Part shown: piece by piece, positions 18,104 through 27,392 of the stretch
Numbering within the stretch: position 1 is the stretch's first letter
Layout of the letters: each line of letters starts with the position of its first letter
DNA from: Aquirufa rosea
Lineage (GTDB): Bacteria; Bacteroidota; Bacteroidia; Cytophagales; Spirosomataceae
Direction: 5' to 3'
NCBI RefSeq assembly: GCF_004118285.1
Contig: NZ_SDHY01000004.1
Span: forward strand, 1 to 64,000
Length of the DNA stretch: 64,000 nucleotides
Translations under genes and position numbers: made by a program
Notes under the pieces: generated by a model
What the model saw: the letters and a program-made list of their open reading frames with translations, nothing else
The model's database searches: none
What the model was told of the DNA's origin: nothing

Positions 18104-18613
18104 ATGAAAATTAATCGAAATTGGATTTACAGTTTAGCTAGTCTTCTGGCATTTAGCTACCTCATGCAATGGCAAGGGGCAGCATTAAAAAATCCTTGGA
18201 CTCCCATGGGAATCGTTCATTTGGAATTTGCTCCTTCTCGAGAAATATTTCAATCCATCATAAAAAAATGGGATCTTAATACTTTAAAATGGAATATCAT
18301 TTTAGACTTTTTATACATTCCTATTTACACCTATTTTTTTCAGTATACACTTCGCTTATTGGCCAAAATGCATCGGAGTAGATTGGTACAAAACCTGGGT
18401 TTATTATTAATCCAAGTCATGATATTCGCCTTTATTTGCGACGTTTTTGAAAATATTGGGATGTTGACATCCCTATATCTCCACTCTGCAACCTGGATTT
18501 ATACATTGACCTCTTGGATGGCAGGCATTAAATTCCTGATTTTAAGCACCTGCCTAATCTATATCATCGTCTCCATTCCTGCTGCTTTTCTTTCAGCAAA
18601 GCAAGAGCCCTAA
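18104..18613 (+). CDS. Four-helix integral membrane protein of unknown function
   Basis: A 169-aa protein with four hydrophobic helices (about 8-22, 65-85, 100-122, 135-162). Between helices 1 and 2 lies a 40-residue loop with LEFAPS; after helix 3 the sequence reads FICDVFENIGM. No signal peptide beyond the first helix, no catalytic motif that I recognise. Convergent with the hydroxylase gene at 18621, which ends 7 bp away. A real gene judged by uniform hydrophobic pattern and codon use; function unknown. Confidence 0.65.
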   Translation: MKINRNWIYSLASLLAFSYLMQWQGAALKNPWTPMGIVHLEFAPSREIFQSIIKKWDLNTLKWNIILDFLYIPIYTYFFQYTLRLLAKMHRSRLVQNLGLLLIQVMIFAFICDVFENIGMLTSLYLHSATWIYTLTSWMAGIKFLILSTCLIYIIVSIPAAFLSAKQEP

Positions 18614-18620
18614 ATCGGAA

Positions 18621-19601
18621 TTATAATATTCCTGCCTCTTTCTTTATTGCCGTTGCGGTTTTATGTTGTCCCGTATGACTCCAGCCAGGTGGCATAAAAA
18701 CATAAAGTATCTTATTCTTTAGCCCTGGTGCATGATACACATCCTTTGCTAAGGCTATTATTTCCCCAAAATAGGCATCCAAAAAATCATTTGACTTCAT
18801 TTCTCGAGTAATACCATATTCCACTTTGACTTCATCTAACTCTGGCTGATAGGTTTTAAATACTCGATCCCATATGTTTAATAAATTACAAAAGTTGGTA
18901 TCCATGTACTGTACATTTCGAGCATGATGTACTCTGTGATGTGCAGGAGTCAACATGAAATTTCCCAGTTTACCCATACGGGCATCCTTCACTAAATGAT
19001 CCCCAATATGAATAAATGCTCCCCAAGTTCCATCGATGAACATGATGACAAAAAGCATGGCCGGAGGTAAACCTGCCAAGATACAAATGCTGGCGCGTAT
19101 GATATCCGCGTATGGCCCTTCTAAAAAAAAGTGGGCGTAGGAAACAGCTAAATTCATGTTTTCTGGGGCATGGTGCGTAGAATGTAAACACCAGAATAAG
19201 CGAACTTTATGTGCTAAAAAATGATATATAAAGTGTGCAAATTCCCACACAATGTATCCGTAAACAAACCAATACCAGGTGAAGGGTACATGAAAGGGGG
19301 CTTTGGGTTCAAAAAATCCAATGCAAATGACCGTCATACCCAAAGACAAATATTTCCCAATAAAGGCATTGAATACATAGCTAAAAAATGAAATTTTATA
19401 CTCCTTTAAGCCAGCACTTCTAAACACCAATCCTCGGACTAATTCCAAAACTAAAGTGATGGGAAATAATGGTCGAACTAATACCTTGATACCATCATAA
19501 GACAAAAAATCGGCAAAGGATTGGGTTTGTAGGAATTCATGCAGTTGGTCAAATCCAAAAAAACCTAAGAGCCAATTCCAGGCAGCTTGAAAAATTTCCA
19601 T
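18621..19601 (-). CDS. Sterol desaturase/fatty acid hydroxylase family protein
   Basis: A 326-aa membrane di-iron oxygenase-like protein. Seen: several hydrophobic helices and the histidine clusters HFIYHFLAH, HSTHH and HHRVHH, which bind two irons in this family. Members hydroxylate or desaturate lipids such as carotenoids, hopanoids, fatty acids or ether lipids using O2. The C-terminal 70 residues (YGITREMKSNDFLDAYFGEI..PGWSHTG) lie outside the core and are conserved in Bacteroidota homologues as far as I can recall. Substrate unknown. Monocistronic, convergent with the gene at 18104. Confidence 0.88.
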   Translation of the reverse strand: MEIFQAAWNWLLGFFGFDQLHEFLQTQSFADFLSYDGIKVLVRPLFPITLVLELVRGLVFRSAGLKEYKISFFSYVFNAFIGKYLSLGMTVICIGFFEPKAPFHVPFTWYWFVYGYIVWEFAHFIYHFLAHKVRLFWCLHSTHHAPENMNLAVSYAHFFLEGPYADIIRASICILAGLPPAMLFVIMFIDGTWGAFIHIGDHLVKDARMGKLGNFMLTPAHHRVHHARNVQYMDTNFCNLLNIWDRVFKTYQPELDEVKVEYGITREMKSNDFLDAYFGEIIALAKDVYHAPGLKNKILYVFMPPGWSHTGQHKTATAIKKEAGIL

Positions 19602-19666
19602 AGGGTATAATTTTTAAATAGGTTGATTCATCACTAATGATGAATTGATTTTCATTTTATTCTAAC

Positions 19667-20380
19667 TTACATTGCCTCCTCATCTACGTAGCATTCCACA
19701 TTAGGATGCATCCAAAGGAATGAGGCTGGACAATCCGTCAAGATTTTTTTCTCCATAATCCTCTGATAAGCTTCCTTTTTACCTTTTCCGGTAATCAAAA
19801 AGATGATTTTTCGCGATTGCATAATTCCTTCCATCCCCACACAAAAACCAAAAGCAGGCTCTGGCCCTTGAGATAGGGCAGGATCATGCTGTATGGTTGA
19901 CTCCGCTAATAAAGCCTTGTGAAATGGCGCCTGTAAATAGGCTGCAGGTTCATTGAAAGCGATATGCCCATTTTTACCTAGGCCCAAAATACATACATCC
20001 ATAGGCCCAGCTTGTTCTATATAATTCTGAACACGCTGACATTCAGATGGATAATCAGCCACTTGGGTATCATAAGTAAAGTAACGATCTGTCGATATCT
20101 CCAATGGCCCCAGCAAATGCTTTTGTAAATAACTTTCACAAGAATCTGGATGGCTAAGGGGTATAATTCCCCATTCGTCCATTTTAATCACACGCATTGA
20201 TGAAAATAGGGATGGATTCTCTGCATGTGCGCTTTGCATCTGGGCATACATTCCGGTAGGCGAACCTCCTGTGGCTGCGCAAAATAAAAGATTAGGTTTT
20301 TCTTTGACTGACTGTATAATGCTGGCACTTGCTTTGGCACTTAAGTCGGCATAATTTTTTACTGGTATTATTTTCATCAT
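19667..20380 (-). CDS. Glucosamine/galactosamine-6-phosphate isomerase (NagB/AgaI-like)
   Basis: A 237-aa cytoplasmic enzyme of the NagB/6-phosphogluconolactonase superfamily, converting an amino-sugar 6-phosphate to a ketose 6-phosphate plus ammonia. Seen: ATGGSPTGMY (phosphate loop), KMDEWG with catalytic Asp, and LGLGKNGHIAFNEP with the catalytic His region. It is shorter than NagB (about 266 aa), and the DEWG..PDSCESYLQKHLLGPL segment looks closer to AgaI (galactosamine-6-phosphate isomerase). It lies 16 bp downstream of the M28 peptidase gene, probably one transcript; the pairing fits recycling of amino sugars or peptides from biomass. Confidence 0.85.
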   Translation of the reverse strand: MMKIIPVKNYADLSAKASASIIQSVKEKPNLLFCAATGGSPTGMYAQMQSAHAENPSLFSSMRVIKMDEWGIIPLSHPDSCESYLQKHLLGPLEISTDRYFTYDTQVADYPSECQRVQNYIEQAGPMDVCILGLGKNGHIAFNEPAAYLQAPFHKALLAESTIQHDPALSQGPEPAFGFCVGMEGIMQSRKIIFLITGKGKKEAYQRIMEKKILTDCPASFLWMHPNVECYVDEEAM

Positions 20381-20395
20381 TAATTGGTTTACGAA

Positions 20396-21679
20396 TTATT
20401 TCAATTGTGAGGTATCAACCCGACTAGGTGTGTCTTTGCCAGAAATAATGCTTTGAGCACTTAAAGCAATGGATTTTATAATTTCAGTCATATTTTCTAA
20501 ATCCAAGGTTTCAATCTGATCACTGGGCTTGTGGTAATTAGGTTCACTATCCATTTTTGAAGTAGAAATGGTGTGAGCCGGAACACCCAACCTAGCTAAA
20601 GTAGCATTATCTGATCGGTAGAATAAATTTTGATCTGGATAGGGATCTGGATGAAAGGAAAAAGCAGTTCCAGCCAGGTTCTTTTGTAAAATAGCCCCCA
20701 TGTCAGTTTTATCAAATCCTGTGATATAAGCACTATTTTTACCCCATTTACTTTCTGTACCAATCATTTCTAAATTAAACATAGCTTTTACCGACTGCGG
20801 ATCAAATTGTTCAGAAAAATAGCTAGCTCCAAAACCTCCACTTTCCTCTGCCGTAAATGCCGCAAAAACCAAAGTGCGTTCGTTTTTATTCCATTTCTTA
20901 AAATACTTGGCCAACATCATCATACCCGTAGTTCCAGCGGCATCGTCATTGGCTCCGTTGTAAATAGAATCCCCTTGAACAGCCCTATTGGGCATAATGC
21001 CCAAATGATCATAATGACCAGAGAAAATAACATATTCGTTGGCCAATGATTTTCCTGGGATAAGGGCTACTACATTGCTTAATGGCAAAGGGGTGATGTC
21101 CTGTTCTACTTCAATTTGATAGGAATCTAATTTTTCAGACAAAATAAATAAGACATTGACTTGGCTTTCTCTCAACACATTTCGATTACTTAAACGGGCA
21201 AAAAGTGCTGCAAAATCTTGATCAACCCAAACTACGCTTGGAGTCTTTCCAGCAATATATTTATATGCTGATTGAAAGAAATTTTCTCCCTTTTTAATGG
21301 ATGCTTGTGCATAGGCTGAATGTTCATCAATGGTAGTTTTAGGTTCTTTCCCTATCAATACCACCTTTTTAGAGTCTACCACTTCCCCATTTAAAGTAGC
21401 TTTGATCGACTTCAAACTTGGTTTATATACTTGGAACGTTTGCAAATAGGTCTTCGAATCAGCCCATGTTTTCAATTTATTTTTCGCAAATTCTTCCGAA
21501 ATGAATTTAGCCGCTAGCTCTATACCAGGTGTAAATGGCTTTCTACCTGCCAATTCGTCGGAGGCCAAATAACGCTCAATGCGCTCCACTTCTTTAACTG
21601 TGATGATTTTGTGGATAGATTGACCTATCGAGGTGAATGCACATAGTAGACCAACAATAATTACATTTAATTTTCTCAT
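20396..21679 (-). CDS. Secreted M28 family aminopeptidase
   Basis: A 427-aa zinc exopeptidase. Start set at the ATG at 21679, giving a clean signal peptide (MRKLNVIIVGLLCAFTSIGQ); the open frame extends 21 codons further up without signal character. Seen: SGHYDHLG (first His), GANDDAAG (bridging Asp), AEESGGFG (Glu pair), NLEMIG and the late SDNATLARLGVPAHTI block with a His ligand, so both zinc ions can be bound. A PA-like insertion lies before the catalytic core (about 120-220). Likely releases N-terminal amino acids in the periplasm or outside. Divergent from the BNR gene at 21754. Confidence 0.9.
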   Translation of the reverse strand: MRKLNVIIVGLLCAFTSIGQSIHKIITVKEVERIERYLASDELAGRKPFTPGIELAAKFISEEFAKNKLKTWADSKTYLQTFQVYKPSLKSIKATLNGEVVDSKKVVLIGKEPKTTIDEHSAYAQASIKKGENFFQSAYKYIAGKTPSVVWVDQDFAALFARLSNRNVLRESQVNVLFILSEKLDSYQIEVEQDITPLPLSNVVALIPGKSLANEYVIFSGHYDHLGIMPNRAVQGDSIYNGANDDAAGTTGMMMLAKYFKKWNKNERTLVFAAFTAEESGGFGASYFSEQFDPQSVKAMFNLEMIGTESKWGKNSAYITGFDKTDMGAILQKNLAGTAFSFHPDPYPDQNLFYRSDNATLARLGVPAHTISTSKMDSEPNYHKPSDQIETLDLENMTEIIKSIALSAQSIISGKDTPSRVDTSQLK

Positions 21680-21753
21680 ATTGGGGGAAATTTGTTCTAA
21701 TTTAACATTGTTAATTTGGATTAAATGAATTATTTCAAACACAAGCTACGAGA

Positions 21754-22839
21754 ATGGATAAATATTTTATGTTTCAAATGATGCCTCCCGGTAAAAGTCT
21801 AGTAATGGCGTTTTTTAGTTTTATGGGTTACCTAATTTTCCCATGGATGATTCATGCGCAACAAGCTCTATTTTCAATTAATGGAAATCAACCTGATTTC
21901 ACTATCAGTTCATCTGGAAAAATTGAAGTGGTATTTGGACAAAAGAACAAGATATTTTATGCCTATTCTACGGACCAAGGTCAACATTTTTCAGAACCCA
22001 GCCTTGTAGATTCATTGGTGGGTTTACATCTAGGTGCCTCTCGGGGTCCAAGAATTGCACATTCTCAACAAATCACAATTATCAGTGCCATAGATAAAAT
22101 GGGCAATGTCTATGCTTACAAAAAGTCAGATAAAAACACATGGATAAAAAGCCGAGTAAATGACATGCCTGAAATTGCCAAAGAAGGATTCAATGCTATA
22201 GCAGCAAATGACAATAAGCAATTCACAATCATTTGGCTGGATTTACGCATGGAAAATAAAAACCAATTAATGTCTAGCACCTCTAAGGATGGAGGTAAAA
22301 CTTGGCAAAAAAATCAGTGGGTATATCGCTCACCAGAATCGCATATTTGTGAATGTTGTCAGCCCAACATCATCATTCAAAAACAACATATTGCCATCAT
22401 GTTTAGAAATTGGCTACAGGGTTCTAGAGATATGTATGTGATCGAATCTTTTGATGGTGGAAAAACGTACCAAGAAGCTAGAAAACTAGGCTTTGGAACT
22501 TGGCCCTTAAACGCTTGTCCTATGGACGGAGGAAGCCTATCCTTTAACCTAAAGGGGAAGGTTGAAACAGTTTGGCGCAGAGCAGAAAATTTATACGTAT
22601 CTGGAGTTTCTGGTGAAGAAAAAATGATAGGGGCAGGTAAAAATGCGTCCACTACGGTATTGGATTCTGGCCAATGGATTGTTTGGGCAAATCAGGGCCT
22701 AATATGGCTTAGGGCAGCAACTAGTGAAAGTAGTAAATCCTTAGGTCCTGGAAGATTTCCAATAATCAAAGCAATCAACTCAAAACAAGCCTACATCATT
22801 TGGGAAAACCAAGGTAAAATTTTCGGGCAAATGATCTAA
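21754..22839 (+). CDS. Secreted BNR/Asp-box beta-propeller protein
   Basis: A 361-aa protein with an N-terminal signal sequence (hydrophobic stretch about 16-32, cleavage near IHAQ). Asp-box motifs S.DGG.TW/Y occur at SKDGGKTW and SFDGGKTY, typical of sialidase-type six-bladed propellers, and a CECC motif sits between them. The catalytic arginine triad and Tyr/Glu of true sialidases cannot be confirmed, so a sialidase call is not supported; a sugar-binding or exo-glycosidase role is possible. Its 3' end overlaps the convergent OsmC gene by 4 bp. Confidence 0.7.
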   Translation: MDKYFMFQMMPPGKSLVMAFFSFMGYLIFPWMIHAQQALFSINGNQPDFTISSSGKIEVVFGQKNKIFYAYSTDQGQHFSEPSLVDSLVGLHLGASRGPRIAHSQQITIISAIDKMGNVYAYKKSDKNTWIKSRVNDMPEIAKEGFNAIAANDNKQFTIIWLDLRMENKNQLMSSTSKDGGKTWQKNQWVYRSPESHICECCQPNIIIQKQHIAIMFRNWLQGSRDMYVIESFDGGKTYQEARKLGFGTWPLNACPMDGGSLSFNLKGKVETVWRRAENLYVSGVSGEEKMIGAGKNASTTVLDSGQWIVWANQGLIWLRAATSESSKSLGPGRFPIIKAINSKQAYIIWENQGKIFGQMI

Positions 22840-23231
22840 ACCAAAATGGTGATAATATCTACCGGATTGCTCAAAACCTTGTGAATAGGGCAAAGATTAG
22901 CGATGGCCAAAAGACGATCTTTTTGTAGCTCATCTAGATTTCCTTGCAATTCAATTTTGCGTTGAATGATGGTTTTTGAAGATTCCTTGTCCCAAACAAA
23001 ATCCAATTCCAAATGAATCCCCTTCAAATCCCAAGCCTTGCGCTCCGCATACATCTGCAAAGTGGCCGTAGTACAGGCCGCCAAGGCTGCTCTTAATAAC
23101 TCATCGGGAGAAAAGCCTAAGTTCTTTCCTCCTAATTCCTCTGGTTCATCGGCAATTAATTGATTCCCGGAAGAACTTTGAATATTCACCTGGTATTTTT
23201 CAGGTCCTACACTAGATATTATTTTCCCCAT
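22836..23231 (-). CDS. OsmC family peroxiredoxin-like protein
   Basis: A 131-aa protein of the OsmC/Ohr superfamily, thiol peroxidases reducing organic hydroperoxides. Two reactive cysteines are in place: AACTTATLQMYAERK in the central helix and LCPIHK near the C-terminus. It resembles the YhfA/OsmC-related subgroup rather than Ohr. It starts 3 bp after the pirin gene at 23235 and is surely cotranscribed. Cytoplasmic. A second OsmC-type gene of a different subgroup lies at 63209. Confidence 0.88.
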   Translation of the reverse strand: MGKIISSVGPEKYQVNIQSSSGNQLIADEPEELGGKNLGFSPDELLRAALAACTTATLQMYAERKAWDLKGIHLELDFVWDKESSKTIIQRKIELQGNLDELQKDRLLAIANLCPIHKVLSNPVDIITILV

Positions 23232-23234
23232 GAC

Positions 23235-24119
23235 TTATTTTTTATGTAAACTTGGATAAGGAACATACTCATTTTCCTCTCCCGGAATTTTCGCGAATCG
23301 TTGCTGTATCCAATCCTCTTTAGCTTTATCAATGAGAGATTTATCGCTAGAAACAAAATTCCAATCGATGAATCTTTCTTCTTCCAAAGGCTCTCCACCA
23401 AACACATAAACGCTTGAATTGGCTTCCAGCGTGAATTGACAAATACGGTTTTCTTGGGATACTAATAATTGCTTGGCCCCATATTGATTTCCTTCTGCCT
23501 CTACACCACCCTCCAAAATATACAATCCAGACTCTCCTAATAATTCATCCTCCAGAGAAACCACCGTTCTTTCTGAACTTTTTATTTCAATCATATACAA
23601 GGGACTGTAAACGGGTACTGCCGACTCCCTTTGAAATGCCTTTCCTGCTATCAAGGTAAACATAGCCTTCCCCTCTTGCCAAGTAGGCAAATCCTCTTTT
23701 TTCACATGCACAAAAGAAGGCTCCATTTGTTCCAAATGCTTAGGAAGCGCCACCCAAATCTGTAATCCATGCAGTACCTTGGCAGACTGACGCAAATACT
23801 CGGGTGTTTTCTCTGAATGAACTATACCTTTACCCGCAGTCATCCAATTAACTTCCCCAGGTTTAATCTCCAAAGCAGAGCCAATAGAATCTCGATGCAT
23901 GATGCTCCCTTCAAACAAATAAGTCAATGTAGACAAACCAATATGTGGATGAGCCAATACATCTAGATTGTCACGTTCACTCAACTTGGTCGGCCCCATG
24001 TGATCGATGAAAGCAAATGGCCCTATCATTCTCTTTTGGCGAAAGGGTAATAACCTTCCAACCATGAAATTGCCGATTTGAGTGGCTCTTTCCTCAATAA
24101 TCATTTGAATCGTAAACAT
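23235..24119 (-). CDS. Pirin family protein (full-length bicupin)
   Basis: A 294-aa pirin, longer than the YhhW-type copy at 2359. Seen: GPFAFIDHMGP, HPHIGLSTLTYLFEG and the WMTAGKGIVHSE motif, giving the complete His-His-His-Glu metal site of the N-terminal cupin; the C-terminal cupin (about 190-290) is present. Members act as redox-sensitive cofactors or as quercetinases. It forms an operon with OsmC, which points to an oxidative or aromatic-compound stress role. Only one of the two pirins of this window has that partner. Confidence 0.88.
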   Translation of the reverse strand: MFTIQMIIEERATQIGNFMVGRLLPFRQKRMIGPFAFIDHMGPTKLSERDNLDVLAHPHIGLSTLTYLFEGSIMHRDSIGSALEIKPGEVNWMTAGKGIVHSEKTPEYLRQSAKVLHGLQIWVALPKHLEQMEPSFVHVKKEDLPTWQEGKAMFTLIAGKAFQRESAVPVYSPLYMIEIKSSERTVVSLEDELLGESGLYILEGGVEAEGNQYGAKQLLVSQENRICQFTLEANSSVYVFGGEPLEEERFIDWNFVSSDKSLIDKAKEDWIQQRFAKIPGEENEYVPYPSLHKK

Positions 24120-24410
24120 AAGTTCTCATTTATTGATTCGAAATTATGTATTTCATTAGGGATAAATCTTAATCTAGATGAATAAAATAATTTAGTTCAA
24201 ATCACAGAATCAAAATTTTTAATTTGAATTAAGGAAATCAGGGCAGAAGTTGGTCTTAACTTAATGATACACACATTTTAACAATTTTTATGAATAAAAA
24301 TCAATTCAATCTTACCGTTGTCTAATTTTATATTGTGTATTTAATAAAATCTATATAATTTATGCAGATAAATTAGTAAGAATTTAGTTTGTTGATGAAG
24401 TGTAATGCAG
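24120..24410. other. AT-rich gap between divergent genes, possible small RNA or leader
   Basis: About 290 bp upstream of both the pirin gene (minus) and the GH43-like gene (plus), without a coding ORF. It ends in a T-tailed hairpin (24411-24442) although no plus-strand gene stops within 1.5 kb upstream, so a short plus-strand transcript or a terminated leader is possible. I see no strong TAnnTTTG promoter in it. Confidence 0.4.
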
Positions 24411-24442
24411 AAAAGTCACCTGATGTTCATGTGACTTTTTTT
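24411..24442 (+). terminator. Orphan terminator hairpin upstream of the GH43-like gene
   Basis: AAAAGTCAC / GTGACTTTT stem (24411-24419, 24431-24439), 11-nt loop, followed by more T. It stands 53 bp before the start codon at 24496 and has no gene ending before it. Confidence 0.8.
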
Positions 24443-24495
24443 AATTTCTAAGCTTAGCTCGATTGCCTGACTTTTTCTCCTAAATAGCGTAAAAG

Positions 24496-25392
24496 ATGAA
24501 ATCCTTCCTTGCCAGATTTTTATTTATCAGCTCGCTTCTTGGCACAAATGATCTGTATAGCCAAGGGCTATTTCCTGAGGTTTTAGTAAAATTTACTCCT
24601 CTGGTAAATGGACCGATATTTTCAGGAACTCAAATGAATACCTGGGATGAGCAAATTCGAGAGAGAGGATTTATTTTAAAAGAAAAAAACACTTACCACC
24701 TTTGGTTTACCGGTTATTCTAAAAATAGAAACATTATGAACCTGGGATACGCCACTTCCAAAGATGGAATTCATTGGAATAGACATGCCGCGAATCCAAT
24801 TCAATCTGAAAGCTGGATTGAAGATGTATTTGTCATAAAAAAAGGAAAGCAGTATTTCATGTTTGCAGAGGGCAAGGGAGACACTACCCATTTACTTGTA
24901 TCTCAGAATAAAATCAAATGGAAAGAATTGGGCAATTTAAAGATTTATCAAACGAATGGAAAACCCATAAAACCAGGAGCATTTGGCACTCCATGTGTAA
25001 TTTATACAAAAGGTAACTACTATTTATTTTATGAAAGGGATGATCAAGGAATCTGGCTGGCTAAATCCAAAAACCTCAAAGATTGGGTCAATGTGCAAGA
25101 TAATCCTGTGCTAAAAATGGGACCTGAAACTTATGACAAATTTGGCGTGGCAATGAACCATGTTATCCAATACAAAGGACTTTATTATGGATATTATCAT
25201 GCTACTGCCTACCAAGACTGGAGAGAATGGTCCAGTAACGTTGCTGTCTCCAAAGATTTAATCCATTGGACTAAATACCCAGATAATCCCTTGGTAGGCA
25301 ATAACCAATCTAGTAATATCATTGTGCCTTTCGGGAATAAATTCAGAATGTATACCATGCACGCCCAGGTTCATGTATATCAATCTAAGTAA
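24496..25392 (+). CDS. Secreted five-bladed beta-propeller protein (GH43/GH130-like)
   Basis: A 298-aa protein with a signal peptide (cleavage near YSQG). The repeating pattern LWFTGY...LGYATSKDGIHW, KYF.FAEG, YYLFYERDD, VAVSKDLIHWT is that of GH43/GH32/GH130-type five-bladed propellers. W-D-E (52-54) and IEDVFV and the PGAFGTPCV segment could carry acidic catalytic residues, but I cannot assign a family securely. It probably cuts or binds plant-type oligosaccharides. Single-gene unit with a terminator on each side. Confidence 0.7.
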   Translation: MKSFLARFLFISSLLGTNDLYSQGLFPEVLVKFTPLVNGPIFSGTQMNTWDEQIRERGFILKEKNTYHLWFTGYSKNRNIMNLGYATSKDGIHWNRHAANPIQSESWIEDVFVIKKGKQYFMFAEGKGDTTHLLVSQNKIKWKELGNLKIYQTNGKPIKPGAFGTPCVIYTKGNYYLFYERDDQGIWLAKSKNLKDWVNVQDNPVLKMGPETYDKFGVAMNHVIQYKGLYYGYYHATAYQDWREWSSNVAVSKDLIHWTKYPDNPLVGNNQSSNIIVPFGNKFRMYTMHAQVHVYQSK

Positions 25393-25410
25393 AACATGCT
25401 TTTTCAAAAA

Positions 25411-25444
25411 CAAAAAAGCCTAGACTTGAGGAAGTCTAAGCTTT
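25411..25444 (+). terminator. Terminator after the GH43-like gene
   Basis: Stem AGCCTAGACTT / AAGTCTAAGCT with one mismatch (25417-25427, 25432-25442) and a 4-nt loop; A run before, short T run after. The remaining gap up to 25721 is AT-rich and shows nothing else that I can name. Confidence 0.75.
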
Positions 25445-25721
25445 AACTAATCCGTGTTCTACTTATTTCTCTAATAATCAATCAAACTCTTTCTATAAGA
25501 CTGGAAAGTTTATGCCCCTCAATCAGGTCAACCTATTTTTACAAATTATTTAATTATACCTGGTCAGAAACCTTATGGAAAAAATTGAACACAAATTTAC
25601 CTAGATTGGCTAGATCATTCATTAGAAATGACGTATTAAATCAGGAACAATTGTTACTAAAAAGTAAAATAATGTTACTTTTAAAGAAAAATATGCATCA
25701 AATGACGAATTAGGCCTTTTT

Positions 25722-27392
25722 ATGAGCCCATCACATAAAACAAAATTTATTGCTTTCTTAGCCGTTAGCTTAAACCTATTTCTAAGCCAAATATGTCTTG
25801 GGCAAGATACGGTTTTAGTAAAAACATACTCATTACCGGAAAAAATAGTAAACATTGATGGGGATGGAAGGAATTTAATCGCCAGAACTGATAATCATTT
25901 GTATAAATTCATGGCGGGGCGCTTTGAGGAATTAAAGTTCAGCCCTAAGGAAAATGATCGCTTTACATGGATTAGCAAAAATGAAAAGTCCAATGAGTTC
26001 GGCACTTTTAGTACATTACAATTTCCGGAAAGCCATCAAGTTAATCATCTCATGGTCGATAGGTTTATTCCAGGTTATGACCAGCACTATATGACCGATG
26101 CCCGAATCGGGGATTTTTACTACTTAGCCTACAATGGATTATTATTAGAATATCGAATCCACCACTTCTATACCATTCAACACCGAGGTAAATCCATCCG
26201 ACATATTTACAATGATGAGGGTATTCGAATTATCGCCACCTATTCCGGTATTTTTGTTGATTCCGTCCGTCAAAAATTTACTCAAATCCCCATTCTAGGA
26301 ATCAATTATTCCAGTGGGGAAATCAGTCAAATCAATCATCAATATTATCTAAATGCTGATCCTATTTACCGATTAGAAGATAAACAATGGACGCGACTAC
26401 CTCTAAACACTGATATATCAGACTTTAAAAAAATGATTAAAGTGGGTTCGCAAACATACTTTCAATCTTCGACTGTGGTGGGGACAATAAATTTAAATAC
26501 CTATCAGCTACATAAAATCATTACCAATGCTTCCCAATTTAACGATATGGAAAGTTTAGGTAAGCTACTATTATTGGCTAGCGCCAATGGGAATTTATAT
26601 GTATTCGATACCTTCCAAAAAAAACTAGAATCCATCCCCATCGGTTCAGCCATTTATGACATTACAATTAAAGGGGAAGAAATCATTCTCTCCTGCCATG
26701 ATGGTTTGTATGACTATAATTTCCGAACCAAAAAAAGTAAATTACTTTTTAAGCACAAACACATTATTCAGTCCATCATTTTAGAGGATCATATCTTGTT
26801 TACGAGTTTTGAAGGTCTGTTTCTTTACAACAAAGACAAGGAGGTTTATGAAATCATAGAAAAGGTAGAATTTAATAAAAGGGCACTAAGTACTTGGAAT
26901 GATAAGATTTATGCAGGCTCTACTGAAGGTCTATATGTTATTGACCTCCCACAATTAATGAATGAAGTGCTGCCAAGTTTAACTCCTGAAATACAGGAAG
27001 AAAACAAAATGAATGTATCAATTATTATTGCTCTGGGATTTACAAGTATCCTCGTTCTAACTAGTATTTTATTAGTTCGGAATAGAAATAAAGGAATATC
27101 TGAAAACTACAAAACGCCTAAAATCGAAATTACCCCTGAAAAAATTAGGGAAGATATGCTGAAAAATGAGCGCTTAATTAGTGTAGAGAGTATTGCCGAG
27201 CATTATCAAATTTCTAGGGTACACCTAAATAGAATCTTGAAGAAATACAATAAAAATACCTTAGACTTAATCAAAGAAATAAAAAAAGAAATTGTCTGGG
27301 ACCTTAAAAAGAAACAAGTCCCTTTGGAAAAAATTAGTCAACGGGTGGGATACACAACCAAGTATATCAAACAACATTTTCTGAAAAAATAG
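25722..27392 (+). CDS. One-component regulator: periplasmic beta-propeller, TM helix, AraC-like HTH
   Basis: A 556-aa protein. Order: signal peptide (about 1-28, ending LGQD), a periplasmic region of about 400 residues with repeated short strands (YRLEDKQW, NGNLYVFDT, GLYDYNF, GLFLYNKD, GLYVIDL), as in two-component-like propeller sensors, one TM helix (about 429-452), and a cytoplasmic C-terminus with an AraC-type HTH (about 485-556). There is no histidine kinase or receiver domain, so it is far shorter than the hybrid two-component systems of this phylum. Likely binds a sugar outside and DNA inside. Adjacent GH43-like gene is a plausible target. Stop touches the convergent MFS gene. Confidence 0.8.
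   Translation: MSPSHKTKFIAFLAVSLNLFLSQICLGQDTVLVKTYSLPEKIVNIDGDGRNLIARTDNHLYKFMAGRFEELKFSPKENDRFTWISKNEKSNEFGTFSTLQFPESHQVNHLMVDRFIPGYDQHYMTDARIGDFYYLAYNGLLLEYRIHHFYTIQHRGKSIRHIYNDEGIRIIATYSGIFVDSVRQKFTQIPILGINYSSGEISQINHQYYLNADPIYRLEDKQWTRLPLNTDISDFKKMIKVGSQTYFQSSTVVGTINLNTYQLHKIITNASQFNDMESLGKLLLLASANGNLYVFDTFQKKLESIPIGSAIYDITIKGEEIILSCHDGLYDYNFRTKKSKLLFKHKHIIQSIILEDHILFTSFEGLFLYNKDKEVYEIIEKVEFNKRALSTWNDKIYAGSTEGLYVIDLPQLMNEVLPSLTPEIQEENKMNVSIIIALGFTSILVLTSILLVRNRNKGISENYKTPKIEITPEKIREDMLKNERLISVESIAEHYQISRVHLNRILKKYNKNTLDLIKEIKKEIVWDLKKKQVPLEKISQRVGYTTKYIKQHFLKK

Noticed and set aside
21754-22839. Calling the BNR protein a sialidase
   Set aside because: Only Asp boxes are visible; the Arg triad and Tyr-Glu pair could not be shown.
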